This document shows, in pieces, positions 35,371 through 46,962 of a stretch of DNA of 64,000 nt (position 1 is its first letter; the number at the start of each line of letters is the position of its first letter). Source of the DNA: Globodera rostochiensis (taxonomy: Eukaryota; Nematoda; Chromadorea; Rhabditida; Heteroderidae); contig JAEVLN010000008.1 of assembly GCA_018350325.1 (NCBI GenBank), positions 2,418,001 to 2,482,000 on the forward strand, in the 5' to 3' direction. The translations under genes were made by a program, and so were the position numbers. Below the pieces are notes generated by a model, which ran no database searches, was not told where the DNA came from, and saw nothing but the letters and a program-made list of their open reading frames with translations.

Positions 35371-36279
35371 ACAAAACGGACCCTCGGGGGAGGAAAGGAG
35401 AAATCGACTCCCTTTTTTGATCACTGGCGGATGGAGCCAAATAAATGTGCTGGAGGCGCGATTGGGCGTGGGCAGCCTCAGCTGCCCCCCCCCCCCCCTC
35501 TCTGCTGATGAAATCGAACTGATCTCTTTTAATGGTGTTTGTTTCCCCAAATTTGCCCAATTTATTTATGCCACCGTATCCAATTCCTCTCCCACTATTT
35601 TGGTCACGCCAACGGCACAAGAAGTATTCGTTAATGGCATTTCCGCGGCCATCGCTCCATTGTACTTTTGTATGTACTCAGTCCGCACCCGCACATTCAT
35701 CAAATCCATCCGGCCTCCCCCCTCCCCCCCCCCGGCCATTCCATGAATAATTCTGTGCAAAGTGTCGTCCACCAATTGTTATGTAACGCCCCAAAGTGTA
35801 AATTCAACGCCCAAAATGCCACCAAACACTTTTTAAAGCTTTCACAGCTCAAATAAACACTTTCACCGGAGGGGGGGGGGGGGGGGGGGGGAGGCTGCCG
35901 CCCAATTTTCTTCCGTTTGTTTGGGTGGTCTCTTAAACAAATTGTGAAAATGAAAGATGAATCTTTAAATGGGCAAACTTCTCCCACTTCCCTCCCTCCC
36001 ATTCTTCCCACCCGTCTCACTTTCATTTGCCTATGGCCCTTTCCATTAATGGGATTAATAATGACCCCCCCCCCCCCCCCCCCCTCCCCATTTCGCCCTC
36101 AGGGAACTCTTGCACCAAAAGCTTTGTTTGCCCTTCCGTCCGGTGCTTTGCTGTTTGTTTGTATTGCTGTGACGGACAGACAATTCATTCCCTCTAATTG
36201 TTTGTTAGAGGGAAGAAGTTTTAGACGACAGAACGATCGCGCGGACCCATCCAATTTTTGCTGAATTAAATTTGCCGAA
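35371..36279. other. Intergenic region with long C and G homopolymers
   Basis: Homopolymers lie near 35490 (C), 35871-35891 (about 20 G, only briefly interrupted) and 36065-36085 (C). Low-complexity frames exist on both strands. None is convincing. Confidence 0.4.
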
Positions 36280-39200
36280 ATGTCTTCTCGGCACCCCTTT
36301 TTTGGCCAATTTCTCTCCGCCCACCGCCCGCCTCCCGCCCTCTTCTTCGTCGTGTTCTTCCTCCTCCCTTCCCCTCTTCTTCCGCTTTCCTCTCGAACTT
36401 CCGTCGAACGTTCGCAACTTCTTTCGAGAAGGCACACAGCAATTAGCAGGTCAGCAACTTCCTCTAAATGTGGCCGAGGAGTACCTCCCAACGCGTAATA
36501 ATCGACCGAATTGAACAGTTTGGCGGGTCGGAAAGAATTACGGCCATCGCCGCCGCCACAATCAGTCCCAATAAATCCAACGGCACAGCCGTCCAATTCT
36601 TCGTCAAATTCGCCCTCAAACTCATTGGAGGAGGAGCAGAACATTATCCAGCGGCTGCTGCATAGTGAGAACAACGCGGCCAAAGAGCTTTACGGTGGGA
36701 GAATGCCAATTGGACTGAAAGCTTTCGATCAGATTGGAGGGTCAGACCCCGCGGCACAATGGCCGCCCTTCGGGGAAATCATTGGAGCGGCGACTTCGAC
36801 ATGCCGGTGATGGTGGACGTGAATATGTACCTGAGGTGAGAGACGGACGACTTATGGGCTTTTGCACGGAATAGATCAGCTTACATACATATTTATGTAG
36901 TAATGAGGAATGATGCAATCTAATCAGTAGCTTTGATCAGCCTTCCAATTACGGACGTTCACGGAAGGACAAAATGTGAAATAAAATTTGTTCAGGTCCA
37001 TTTCGAAGGTTGACGATGTAAGTTCCCCAAATGAATAAGTCGCAGAAATTGTTGGTTCTGTTAAGGTCAACATGGAGTTCACCATGTGAGGAAAGAATGT
37101 TTCTGTCAAATTGACCCCCCCCCCCCCCCAAAAAAGGCATTTCACTTTCCGTCAGGAATGGACGGACGAGCGTTTATTCTTTCACAGTCACTCTCTGGTG
37201 CTTTTAAACTGTTCAAATATTCGTTTTTTTGCCGTTTAGGCTTACATTGTGCTGATTTCCAGCGAATATTCGCAACGCATTTTCCTTCCGGACACATTCT
37301 TTCAGGTTTCTTTGTGTCTATGGCGACAATAGCAACGATCGATCGGAGTTTTTGGAGACTGAATAAAATAAAGGCTTTCGGCCATTCCTACAATTTACGT
37401 ATAAGCCATCGAACAGAACGAAAAGGACGGCAAGAAGCACGACGTTGACAAGCCGAACGTGTTCATTCGGGTGTACAATGGGACCGGACGCGTGCTGTAT
37501 TCGAGTCGAATGACGCTGACATTGTCCTGTCCCATGCATTTGGTCCGTACTGTCCTCAGAAGTCCAATGATCGTTCGAATGGATGATCGACTTCACGGGG
37601 ATGATCAATGTTTTGTTTGTTCCCTGAAACTTGCCTTGTTCCAGCAAGCGTACCCTCTCGACACCCAAACCTGCTTCATTGACTATGCCAGCTACGCTTA
37701 CACCACCAAGGACCTCGAGTACAGGTGGAAAGCTGACGATCCGATTCAGATTAAGCACGGGATGCGCCAAAGTCTGCCCTCCTTTGTGCTTTCAGCAGTG
37801 ACCACGGCAAATTGCACTTCGGTGACAAATACAGGTCCGCGTTCTGATTGATTGATTGATTAATTCGATCAAATCATCTGATTCAAATGCAAATGCCAAT
37901 TTGAAAGAAAACTGATCGCATGTGAAAGAAAGTGCAGCTGATCAATCCCCCCTCCCGCCCTCCTTCAGGGACTTACAGCTGTCTGCGCACAATTATTCGT
38001 CTGAGGCGCGAGTTCAGCTACTACTTGCTCCAATTGTATTAAATAATAAAATAAACAAATCTTCGCTCTTTCTTCATCAGATACGTGCCCAGCTTCATGC
38101 TGGTCGCCGTGTCCACCGTCAGTTTTTGGCTGGACAAAGACTCGGTCCCGGCGAGAATCACTCTCGGTCCAAACAAAGAAAAATAATCGTTTAAGAAATC
38201 TCATTAATGAAAGTCTCTGATTTTGATTAGGCACGACTGTGTTGCTTACCGTCACAACGATGGTTTTGGCTGCCTTCCTTTTCAGTTTATCCGTTCAACC
38301 AAATTTTTAAGGCCTCCGGCATAAATGCCAAACTTCCGCCCGTCAGTTACACAAAAGTATGTGGCTTTAACCAAGGCTAGGATTTTTAATTAAAAAATAA
38401 TTACCGTATGAAATGCGAAGTCCTGGCATAAATCCATAAATCCGGTTTGGTGTCCAACACTTCCCCTCCCCCCCCCCCCCAAAGAGTGTGGACATTTGGA
38501 TCGGAGTGTGCACCGGCTTCATCTTCGGTCTTATTTGTCTTATTTGCTGTGCTCCCAACGATATCTGTCCGCTTTGTGTTAGCCGCTCTTTTGGAATTCT
38601 CTCTGGTCAATTGGGCCGCTCGGAAGGAAGCGTCGTCAATGGCCAAAAGCAACCGGAGGAAGACCAACCCGCTCCTATCAGCCATGTACACATTCGCAAG
38701 CCTCCTAATGATTAATTAGTATCGCTAATGGAGCAATAATCTCCCCCGTCCCCCCCCCCATCTGCCCCCTTCTCCACTCCCCTCTTCCCCCCCCCCTTCC
38801 GCCCCCTCCTCCGCCCCCTCCTCCTCCCCCCCCCCTCCTCCGCCCCCTCCTCCTCCCTTCCCCCTCCCTCCTCCGCCCCCTCCTACTCCCTTCGCCCCCC
38901 ACCTCCCCCTTCCCCCCTCCCTCTTTCCACACCCCCCATGCCCCCCTAACCACCACACTTTCTCCTCCATTGTAGTCACCACCATCGGGAACACCAGCGG
39001 CGGCTTTCAGTGATGGACGCGGCCGTCTTCGGCACTCTTCGACAGTTCCGCTCGGCATCCGCCTTCAGCACATCCAGGTTTGAACGGCAGTTTTTGGGGG
39101 TTTAGAATGATTGAGCAGATACCTACCATAGGGAGGCCGACATCATGAATCGACTTCGACACCGATCAGGGCTGAGCGGCTGGTGGTATGAGTCTGTAAA

Positions 39201-39520
39201 GATTTCGGGATTTTACCCGTTTCCGAGGGTTACTCTCAAACCCAACCCGGCACTCACCCAGAATTTGATTCCATTCAATCAAAGGTGTGAGCTGTGGACA
39301 CTCCGCTATCGGGAGAAGAGTCGCCGGATTGACCTGCTCGCCCGCGTCCTCTTCCCGTTGTTCTTCGTCATTTTCAACATCATCGTGCGCCCCCCCCCCA
39401 CTCTGGTCCGTCCGATCACTCTGTCCCCTTCAGTACTGGACTTGCTATTTGCGGCCTTATCTGGCGGAAGAGGTGGAGGGATATATTGCCGGAGAGAAAG
39501 CCATTGAAGGCACAAATTGA
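36280..39520 (+). CDS. Glutamate-gated chloride channel subunit (GluCl, Cys-loop receptor)
   Basis: A pentameric inhibitory channel of invertebrate nerve and muscle, the target of avermectins. The start at 36280 gives a hydrophobic signal (ALFFVVFFLLPSPLLPL). Next come EEEQNIIQRLLHSENNAAKE, then KELY spliced to DWRVRPRG (36738), VMVDVNMYLR (36808), EYSQRIFLPDTFF (37265) and GRVLYSSRMTLTLSCPMHL spliced to QAYPLDTQTC, the Cys-loop. The extra cysteine pair diagnostic of GluCl is present in ANCTSVTNTGTYSC. Transmembrane parts are FSYYLLQLY + YVPSFMLVAVSTVSFWLD (M1), SVPARITLG + TTVLLTVTTM (M2, with the anion-selective PAR motif), ASGINAKLPPVSYTK, SVDIWIGVCTGFIF + ALLEFSLVNWAARKE (M3) and ARVLFPLFFVIFNII + YW (M4). 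The stop is just after GEKAIEGTN at 39520. Exons between 36830 and 37180 are incomplete in my reading. Confidence 0.94.
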
Positions 39521-40617
39521 CGGGAAAGGCCGTAGTCATTCATTGACCATAATCTCATAACATTTATCGTCTCAAAGTGCTGCTGATCAAAGTTGAAAGT
39601 TTATACGGACGGATTGGCCCAATTGTTTCGAATATCGGATTTTAAATTGGCGGCCGACTGATCGGAATGTATTGCAAGAAAAACGCGTCGCGTCACTCTT
39701 GCGAAAAAGGGGAAATACCAATTCGATCACCACACCCCCCGACTCGCTAATTTTATTGGCAAATTTGCAATTCAATAGCACTGAGCGCATCAATACGTAC
39801 GAACAAAACAAATAATTTCATGTAATTTTCGTCCATTGCACTTTTGTGGCCCTAAAGAGGGCCGTTTGGGTTAATTTTGTGGACACTTTTGGGGGATTGA
39901 TGATTCAAAAGCCCAAATTCCGCCTTCCTACTGCTCTGAGGCCTTTAATTTAGTATCTTTGGGTTCGTTAGGCTTAGGCCTAAGCCACCCTGGCTTGGGG
40001 TTTGTTAGGCTTAGGCCTAAGTTAATAATGTAAAAACGGATAACAAAAGAAAAATTTTTCAAAAAATCATAAATGTTGAAATCATAGATTGGATGATTTC
40101 AAATAATAAATCTGATGCCATATTCGTGATCAGCGACCTCGATAACCCCGGAGTACTTCTCATGGTTCACCCCCTGGGGGCCCTTCCCCAGGGCCGAAGG
40201 TCCTAAAGGATCAAGAAAATTAAAAAAAAATTACATAAATCTGATTTTTTTTTTTTTAATTTGGGGACCTATAGTTCAAAAATTTTTTCCTGTTAACCAG
40301 ACTCAAACGGGCGGTTTCCTCTAAAAATTGACTTAATTCGAGACTAAAAATTCTGCCCGCCAAAAAATGCAATTTTTTAAAATTCTAATTTTGACTGAAA
40401 TGCTTTTGATTTGAATTGTTACAAGCCGCTGATTGGGACTTGAGAGCGTAAAAAGAGTTTAATATTGTCGTCATCGCTTTTGGAACGAATTTGGCAAAAT
40501 TTAATAAGCCCAAAAATAAATTGGCGGGCGACTGATCGGAATGTATTGCAAGAAAAACGCGTCGCGTCATAGAAAAAGGGGAATTTTTTGGACACAAATA
40601 TTTAGGTGTGTTTATTA

Positions 40618-40769
40618 ATTAAACAAATGGACATTCCTTCCAATTTCCTTCAGAATCAAATCGCTCTCAACGTCACTCACTCCGTCCGTCCAAAGTTTGG
40701 CGAAATATTCGGCCAAATGCATTCCTTCCCCAATTATTTTTAAGATGGATTCTTTGCACTCTTCGCACT
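40618..40769 (-). CDS. Possible terminal exon of an unrecognised gene
   Basis: After an acceptor-like TTACAG the minus strand reads CEECKESILKIIGEGMHLAE then YFAKLWTDGVSDVESDLILK and ends EIGRNVHLFN with a stop. The helical, amphipathic composition looks protein-like. No upstream exon could be joined with confidence across the G/C-rich 40800-40880, so this may be an artefact. Confidence 0.3.
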
Positions 40770-43012
40770 GTAATTGGAAGGGATGTGTTGTAAGCATTTC
40801 CCCCCCCCCCCGCCCCCTCCCCCTCGAGAGTCAATTCCCTTTGTTCCCCCCCCCGCCCCCCGCCCCCCCTCCCCCCGGGGGGGCGGCCTCCCATCGCCAA
40901 TTTTGTAATAAGCATGACCAAACACAAACTTAGCAACGCTATAAAAAGCCGCCCTCACCCCTCTCTTTCTCATCCAAACGTTTGCTGCTTTTCGACGCAG
41001 TAAATTCGGCCACCCCGGCGAGGGGATGGCAGGGGTTTTGCTTTTTTCCCAGGGGAGGGAACTTTTGTGAAAGCGTCGGACTGACTTCGCCGATCGACGG
41101 ACTGTCCCCGTCGGTCGGCCGACTGATCTGTTGCCAACAAATTTCGTAATTTCTGCAAAAGAGCGGAGAAGGGGGGGGGGAAGGGGGGGAGTTTTTTAGG
41201 GGGGGGGGGAAGGGTCGACGACATCGGCGGAAGGTTTTGGCCCGAGGGGATGGGGCGAGGTGGACGACATTCGACGACATTTCTTTGTTCTCTTCCCGAA
41301 AAGGGGCCAACACGCAACTCCCCTCCCCCCAACTGGATTCATTCCATCACATTAAGACCAATTGGAAAAGTTTGGGTCGAGAACGCCCCGGGGCGGCTTT
41401 AAACTTCGACGGGCGGGTTTAAACAGTGAAGAAGAACAATTTGATGACCCACTTATTCCAACTCGGCCACTTCGCCGATACGAACAACCCTTGGGGGTAA
41501 AGATGACGGACGACGCACACTTCCCCCCCCCCCCTCCTCCCATTAAATAAATCACTTAAAATGCCCCGTCTCAGTCCTAAACATTTTAATGTCTAAAACA
41601 AAAGTTTCAATTTGACTTTTTATCTTTATAATAAAATATTGTTTTCGTTAACCAGTCATGAGTATTTGTCGGCAGCAATTCTCACTCTCATCTGCCGAAC
41701 TTTCCAACTTTTACTTTTTTGCCCTCCCCGCCCCTCCCCCGCCCCCTCCCCCGCTCATTGCCAACTTCCAAAACGAACAAATCGGAATAAGAAAATGAAG
41801 TTGGATTGGTACCCTTCCACAGCATTTTGGGTGGGTTTAATCACTTCCTCCTTCCATAAATCATCTTCACATCACATCGTCGTGACTTCAACCGCCCAAT
41901 TCCGCTGACCTTCGTCCATTCCATCCCCCCGGTGATCACTTTCACATAAATTTTTTGCGAGAGTCCCCGTCGATTGGGGCAGGCCGAGCGCGAGTGAATG
42001 AGTAGCCCACCCCTCTCATGTGAAAATTCCAACCGATTTTTTCTTACTCTTCCAAAACTTGAAAATTGAGGTCGAGGACAATTAGGCGCCGAACATCAGC
42101 AGATGGGAAAGGAAAAAAATTTGATTGGCTGATCAAATTTGAGAAAAATTTAGTCCCGAGTTGGCTGACTTCGCTTTGTTTGTCACCCATCAGAATTAGT
42201 CTGATCAATCCGTTTAAGAACGGACGTCACATTGGTTTTTGACTTTACGCACGAAACTGACTTTGAGTCTTTAGATGTATCGTCCCGCCGGCACTTTCTT
42301 CGAAGCCGAGACTGGGAAGGAGCGAGTCTCGAGAGTCTTGACGCTTTCTTTCATTTGTGCATGCCACTTCTCCCTGAAGAAGAGTGATCACCTCCACTTT
42401 TTAACGGGTGATCGCCCCTTTGATCTCTACTCCAAATTGCAAAAGGAGCAAAGACTTTCAATTACCCAATGAAGGGGGGGGGGGAGGTTGTGGCGATGTT
42501 GTTTTACCCATCAGCAGGCTGGAGACTGACCTCCACCCCACAAAATTAGTCCAAAACATTTAATCCTATCCAAATTATAAATTTTGTGGTTTAAAATCAT
42601 CCAAAAAAACCATTTCCAACCGAACACAGTGAGTCAGTCCCTTTCAACATTCCAATCACAACTTTCAGAATCTCGGTGTTTATCTGACGTTTCTCATCCG
42701 TTTTTGCTGTTGGCATAAGCAATTCGCCCCCCCCCATACCCTCCCCCCCCCAACGATTACCTCATCATCGCACCCCCAATTTTCCCTCTCCGATGGTTTC
42801 CCCGCCCCACAACCTTAACCAACGATTGCTTCATCAACATACATACCTTCCAACAGCCCTCTCATCAGTTCTTCCGATGATCAGCTTGTTCTCAATGGTT
42901 GCTTTATCCCTCGCCCCGCCCTCCCGCGTTCCGTTCCACTTCGTCAATTTTCACACCCACACGGATTGTCCCCCTCGGCCATCCCCCCCCCCCCCCGCCG
43001 CCTCCTCCGATT

Positions 43013-43112
43013 GCTCCGTCCCTTCCTCATCCGCTTCCTTCCCTCTCTCATCCGCTTCCTTCCCTCTCTCATCCGCTTCCTTCCCTCTCTCATCCGCTTC
43101 CTTCCCTCTCTC
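43013..43112 (+). repeat. 21-bp tandem repeat, about 5 copies
   Basis: The unit CTCATCCGCTTCCTTCCCTC+T is repeated nearly exactly between pyrimidine-rich flanks, about 300 bp upstream of the peroxidase start. It is a simple pyrimidine-tract array with no coding support. Confidence 0.85.
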
Positions 43113-43391
43113 ATCCGCCGGACCCCCCAAACTTTCCTCCCTCCCTCCCACCCAAACCGCCGACACTTACCACCCAACCCAACAATCGATCATCACATCC
43201 CATTGAGAAGGCACTGAGGAACAAAAGCCGCGCAACAACAACAATAACAATAAATAATAATACAATATTATCAGCCAACGGGACAACCAATCAGAAGAAG
43301 AAGAGAAATTGGGGACTGATCAGACGAAAGAGACAGACAGTCAGAGAACGAACGGACAGAGAGCAAAAAGCTTCTTCAAAACGAGGCACTG

Positions 43392-46300
43392 ATGGTGGCC
43401 AAGAGGACGTTTTCATCCGACGATACGGGCCAAAGGTAAGCAGCAGCGCCCAATTGGGAGGGGAATCGCTTCGCAACTCCCCCCCCCCCCCCCCCGCAGT
43501 CGTCGCTTCGGCTTCAATTCGTCCCTTTCCCGTCGACGGAGAAGGACAAATGCCCCGGAATTGTTGTTGGCGGTGTTCGCCGTCGCCTTCGCCCTCCTCG
43601 ACGGTTTAATATACTCCCAAAATGTTCACATTTCAATTTCAGTTTGTAACGCCCAATTGGCCTCTCCGACGACGCGAAACTTCCGTTGTTTTTCCAACGG
43701 ATGCTGTGACCAACACGGTAAGTTCGGGTGTTGTTGAGATTGACAGTATTCAGAACTCTCTCACCCGCCACAGAATGGTGTCGCTTTTGGGCATCCATCG
43801 GAGAATGCCAATCCAACGCGGACTGGATGGCACTGAACTGTCAATTGGCTTGTTCCACATGCTCCCGACCAAATTTCCCGTCGGCCCCCCCGCCTCGCCC
43901 ACCGCCACCACCGGCACCGGCACCGGCACCGGCACCGGCACCGATTCGACCGTTCAGCGCAGAAATGACCACAACGATGGCAACCACGCAACAGCCGAGG
44001 ACGTCGGCGGAAAGAAAAAATACGGTCAGAAAACGAAAATCGATCCAAGCGACGGGAAAAGCCGACATTGTCAGGGTCCGATTGCGGGTTCTTGTGACGA
44101 GATCTCGAGGAATCCGTCCACCGCCGCTGATCAGCTGATCAAGTCGGGGCTGCTGAATCCGATCGAGGACTCTTCTCGCCAAAGTTTGTCCTTGGACGAC
44201 ATCACCAGGGCGGTCAGCTCCGGATGTGTTCCTGAGGTTCTAAAGATGCTGTGACCAAGTGGAGTTGTTCAACCCGTTCAGACAAGCACCGGGGACTGCT
44301 CACGCTCGCTGTGTTATCATTTGTCCTTCCGATCCATGGATGGAGTGTGCAATAATCTTCGGAGACCCGTGCTGGGAGCTTCCTTCCGTCCATATTTGAG
44401 GTGCTTGGTCGAAACACAACATGCTTAAAGAGGGGGGGGGGGGGGACATTGGCAAAAACATTTTGTTTTGAATGAGTCGGAGGGTTTCTCGGCTCTTTCT
44501 GAATTGCCTTCTGAATGATGCCTATTTCAGACATTTGCCGTCCGAATATGCCAACGGATTCTCAGAGCCAGCGGGTCAGTCTTTTATGATTTATTCTTTT
44601 ATATGCGCTATTTCATTTTGCCAGGCGCGAGGAGACCGACCGCTCGCGAGGCGTCCCGTCAGCTTTTGGCAAGTGCCCAAGTCGTCTCGCACGATCAGAT
44701 CAACTCCATACTGATGCAGTGGGGACAGTTCATCTCACATGACATGGCCAGAACGGTCAGTGAATGTTAAGGCGGGTGGATTATTCCGTTGGAGTTGACT
44801 TGCGACTTCTACCCCACCCATAATTGATCAATTCCAACTCAACAGACTCTCCAACCGACCGTCACATGCGTCACATGCGACCCGATCCCCAGCAAATGTG
44901 TGCCGGTGCCTATTTCTGACCAGGACACCAATTCAATGTGATTTATAGTTGACCGAGACCAAATTGACCCAATCATTGCACATTCTGTCCATGTCAGGTT
45001 CCGCCAGAAGGGCTGCCTGAAGATCTCTAGGTCGGCCCCCGTTTGTGGGACCGGGGTTCCGGGAAAGCCTCGAGAGCAGCTCAACGAGAACACCGCCTTT
45101 GTGGACGGGTCGCAAATTTACGGCTCTTCCTCCAAGGATCTGTGCGTTTATAGGGCAATTCCATCTTCTGATCGGCTTTATGCCGTCCGTCTAGGTTCAA
45201 GTTCCGAGACGGCCGTACCGGCTTCCTGAAGCTGTCCCGCTTCAACAACATGATGGTTCTGCCCTTCGACGACTCGCGTTGTGCCAGTCTCAGCACTTGC
45301 ACGGCGTCCTTTGTGGCCGGCGACATCCGGGCCAATCTGGTCTCTGCCCCCCCCCATTCTCTCCAAGCAATTCGAATGTCCCCTTAACCGTTCCCTCCGT
45401 TCAGTTCCTTGGCCTTTCCTCAATGCACATCATTTTCGCGCGAGAACACAACAGGTCAGTCTTATCGTCCCCTTAAATAACACTTACCGGCCATTCTGCC
45501 CGTTAACTTCCGTTTCGTCCAAATATTTTCGTCCTTTTATAGGGTCGCACGTTCCTTCCAGTCGATGAATTCCGGATGGAGCGGAGATCGTCTCTTCCAA
45601 GAGGCGCGCAAGATTGTTGGAGCAGAGATTCAGGCCATCCTTTACAAGGAGTTCTTGCCTCGAGTGCTCGGCTCCACCTTTGACCGACTGATCGGTCCTT
45701 ACAACGGCTACGACTCCAACGTGGACCCTTCCGTTGCCAACGAGTTCACCACAGCCGCTTACCGTTTCGGACACGGAATGATTCTGGTCCTTTTAGAGAA
45801 TTAAGAATGAATAAATCCGAACCAATTCAGGAGCAATACTCTCGGCTGGCCGAGAATGGGCCCATCTCGGCAGGCCCTTTCCCATTTGGAGAAGGTAGGC
45901 GAACACAAACCAATCCAAACGGTCCCACAATCCCCGAAGGCGTGTTCAAATCGCAAAAGCTGCTTTTCGAGGGCGGCATCGACCCGGTGTTGCGAGGCCT
46001 TTGGAGCACTGCGGTTAAGGTTCGACTTGCAGCGAATGCTGCCAATCACTGATCGGAATTTCGGACTTAAAACAATTATCAAAAAAGAAAACAAGTAAAT
46101 TACCGTGCGTTAAATTGTTGACACATTGGGACAACCCCCACATTCTTCCGATCAGAGATTATTGGAAATATTAATTTGATTAAACAGTCCATCGGTTAAG
46201 AGGCCGCATCGGATGACGCCCGCCATCACCGAGCGGCTGTTCTCAACGTGCGATCATTTCTTTCCTTTTCCAATTATTCATTTCACTGCTGGCGCCTCCC

Positions 46301-46962
46301 AATCGTCCATTTCACTTTTCCCATTTCAGTACGGACCTCGGTTCATTGAACATAATGCGCGGAAGAGACCACGGAATTCCCTCGTACAACAAATTGAGAC
46401 GCTTTTGCGGCCTGAACTCCGTGAGCTCTTTCGATGGGCTCTCCGACCACATTACGGACCCGTCGGTTCGGAGCATTCTTTCGTCCAACTACGCCTCTCC
46501 AGGTCAGTTCCAGGACAAGGAACCGTTAAATTCAGAAACTCTGTCACCCAACAGATGACATCGATTTGTACGTGGGAGGAATGGTCGAGGATCCGGTGGT
46601 GGGAGGACTGGTTGGGCCGACCATAGCGTGCATAATTGGTGACCAGTTCAAGCGGAGTCGGGATGGGGACAGGTCGGAAAGTGAGAGAGACTTTGGCACA
46701 TTCTCCGCCGCTTACAGATTCTACTTCGAGAACCCGGGCGTCTTCACCGATGCGCAAGTGGCGGAGCTGAAAAAGACAAGGTGGGCAAGGCCAACTCGGC
46801 CTAATTAACCCTTTCCCGGACAGTCTCTCCCGCGTCCTCTGCGACAACGGCGACCGCATCACCGAAGTGCCCTCGCAGGCCTTTTTGCTCCCATTCGCTG
46901 GTGGCACTTCCTCCTGCGCCTCTGTGGTCCATTTGGACCTTACAAAATGGCGAGAACAATGA
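43392..46962 (+). CDS. ShKT-domain animal haem peroxidase (MLT-7/SKPO-like)
   Basis: Secreted or membrane-linked peroxidases of this architecture cross-link cuticle proteins or act in defence in nematodes. The start at 43392 gives [14 protein letters not shown]; after one intron the hydrophobic [20 protein letters not shown] acts as signal or anchor. The ShKT domain (43660-43870) includes [17 protein letters not shown] and [11 protein letters not shown] Pro/Ala-rich linker follows. The peroxidase domain starts near 44335 ([20 protein letters not shown]). It carries [12 protein letters not shown] with the distal His (44715), [16 protein letters not shown] (45085), FAREHNR with the catalytic Arg (45436) and [10 protein letters not shown] with the proximal His (45752). 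[17 protein letters not shown] (46353), [18 protein letters not shown] (46567) and [13 protein letters not shown] (46822) complete the fold. The stop is at 46960-46962. All catalytic motifs are present, so it should be active. Confidence 0.94.

Larger units (their letters stand above)
39521..43391. other. Long non-coding, repeat-rich interval
   Basis: A 45-bp segment (core GACTGATCGGAATGTATTGC) occurs at about 39650-39695 and again at about 40525-40570. Two TTAGGCTTAGGCCTAAG palindromes lie at 39968-39984 and 40005-40021. A GTGATCAGCG...CGATAA segment at 40127-40150 recurs at about 12349-12370. Poly-C/G patches are frequent (40800-40880, 41170-41215, 41521-41540, 42474-42485, 42727-42753). 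Small ORFs at 41237-41550 and 42275-42472 (MYRPAGTFFEAETGKERVS...) could be exons but match nothing I know. Confidence 0.45.

Noticed and set aside
35015..35620. Minus-strand ORFs of about 200 codons with FLLSLLL repeats resembling a membrane protein
   Set aside because: Antisense translation of the 21-bp array; the hydrophobic look is a by-product of the repeat.
43841..44182. Minus-strand ORF of 113 codons inside the peroxidase gene
   Set aside because: It is antisense of the Pro/Ala linker and ShKT region; the plus strand clearly encodes the peroxidase.
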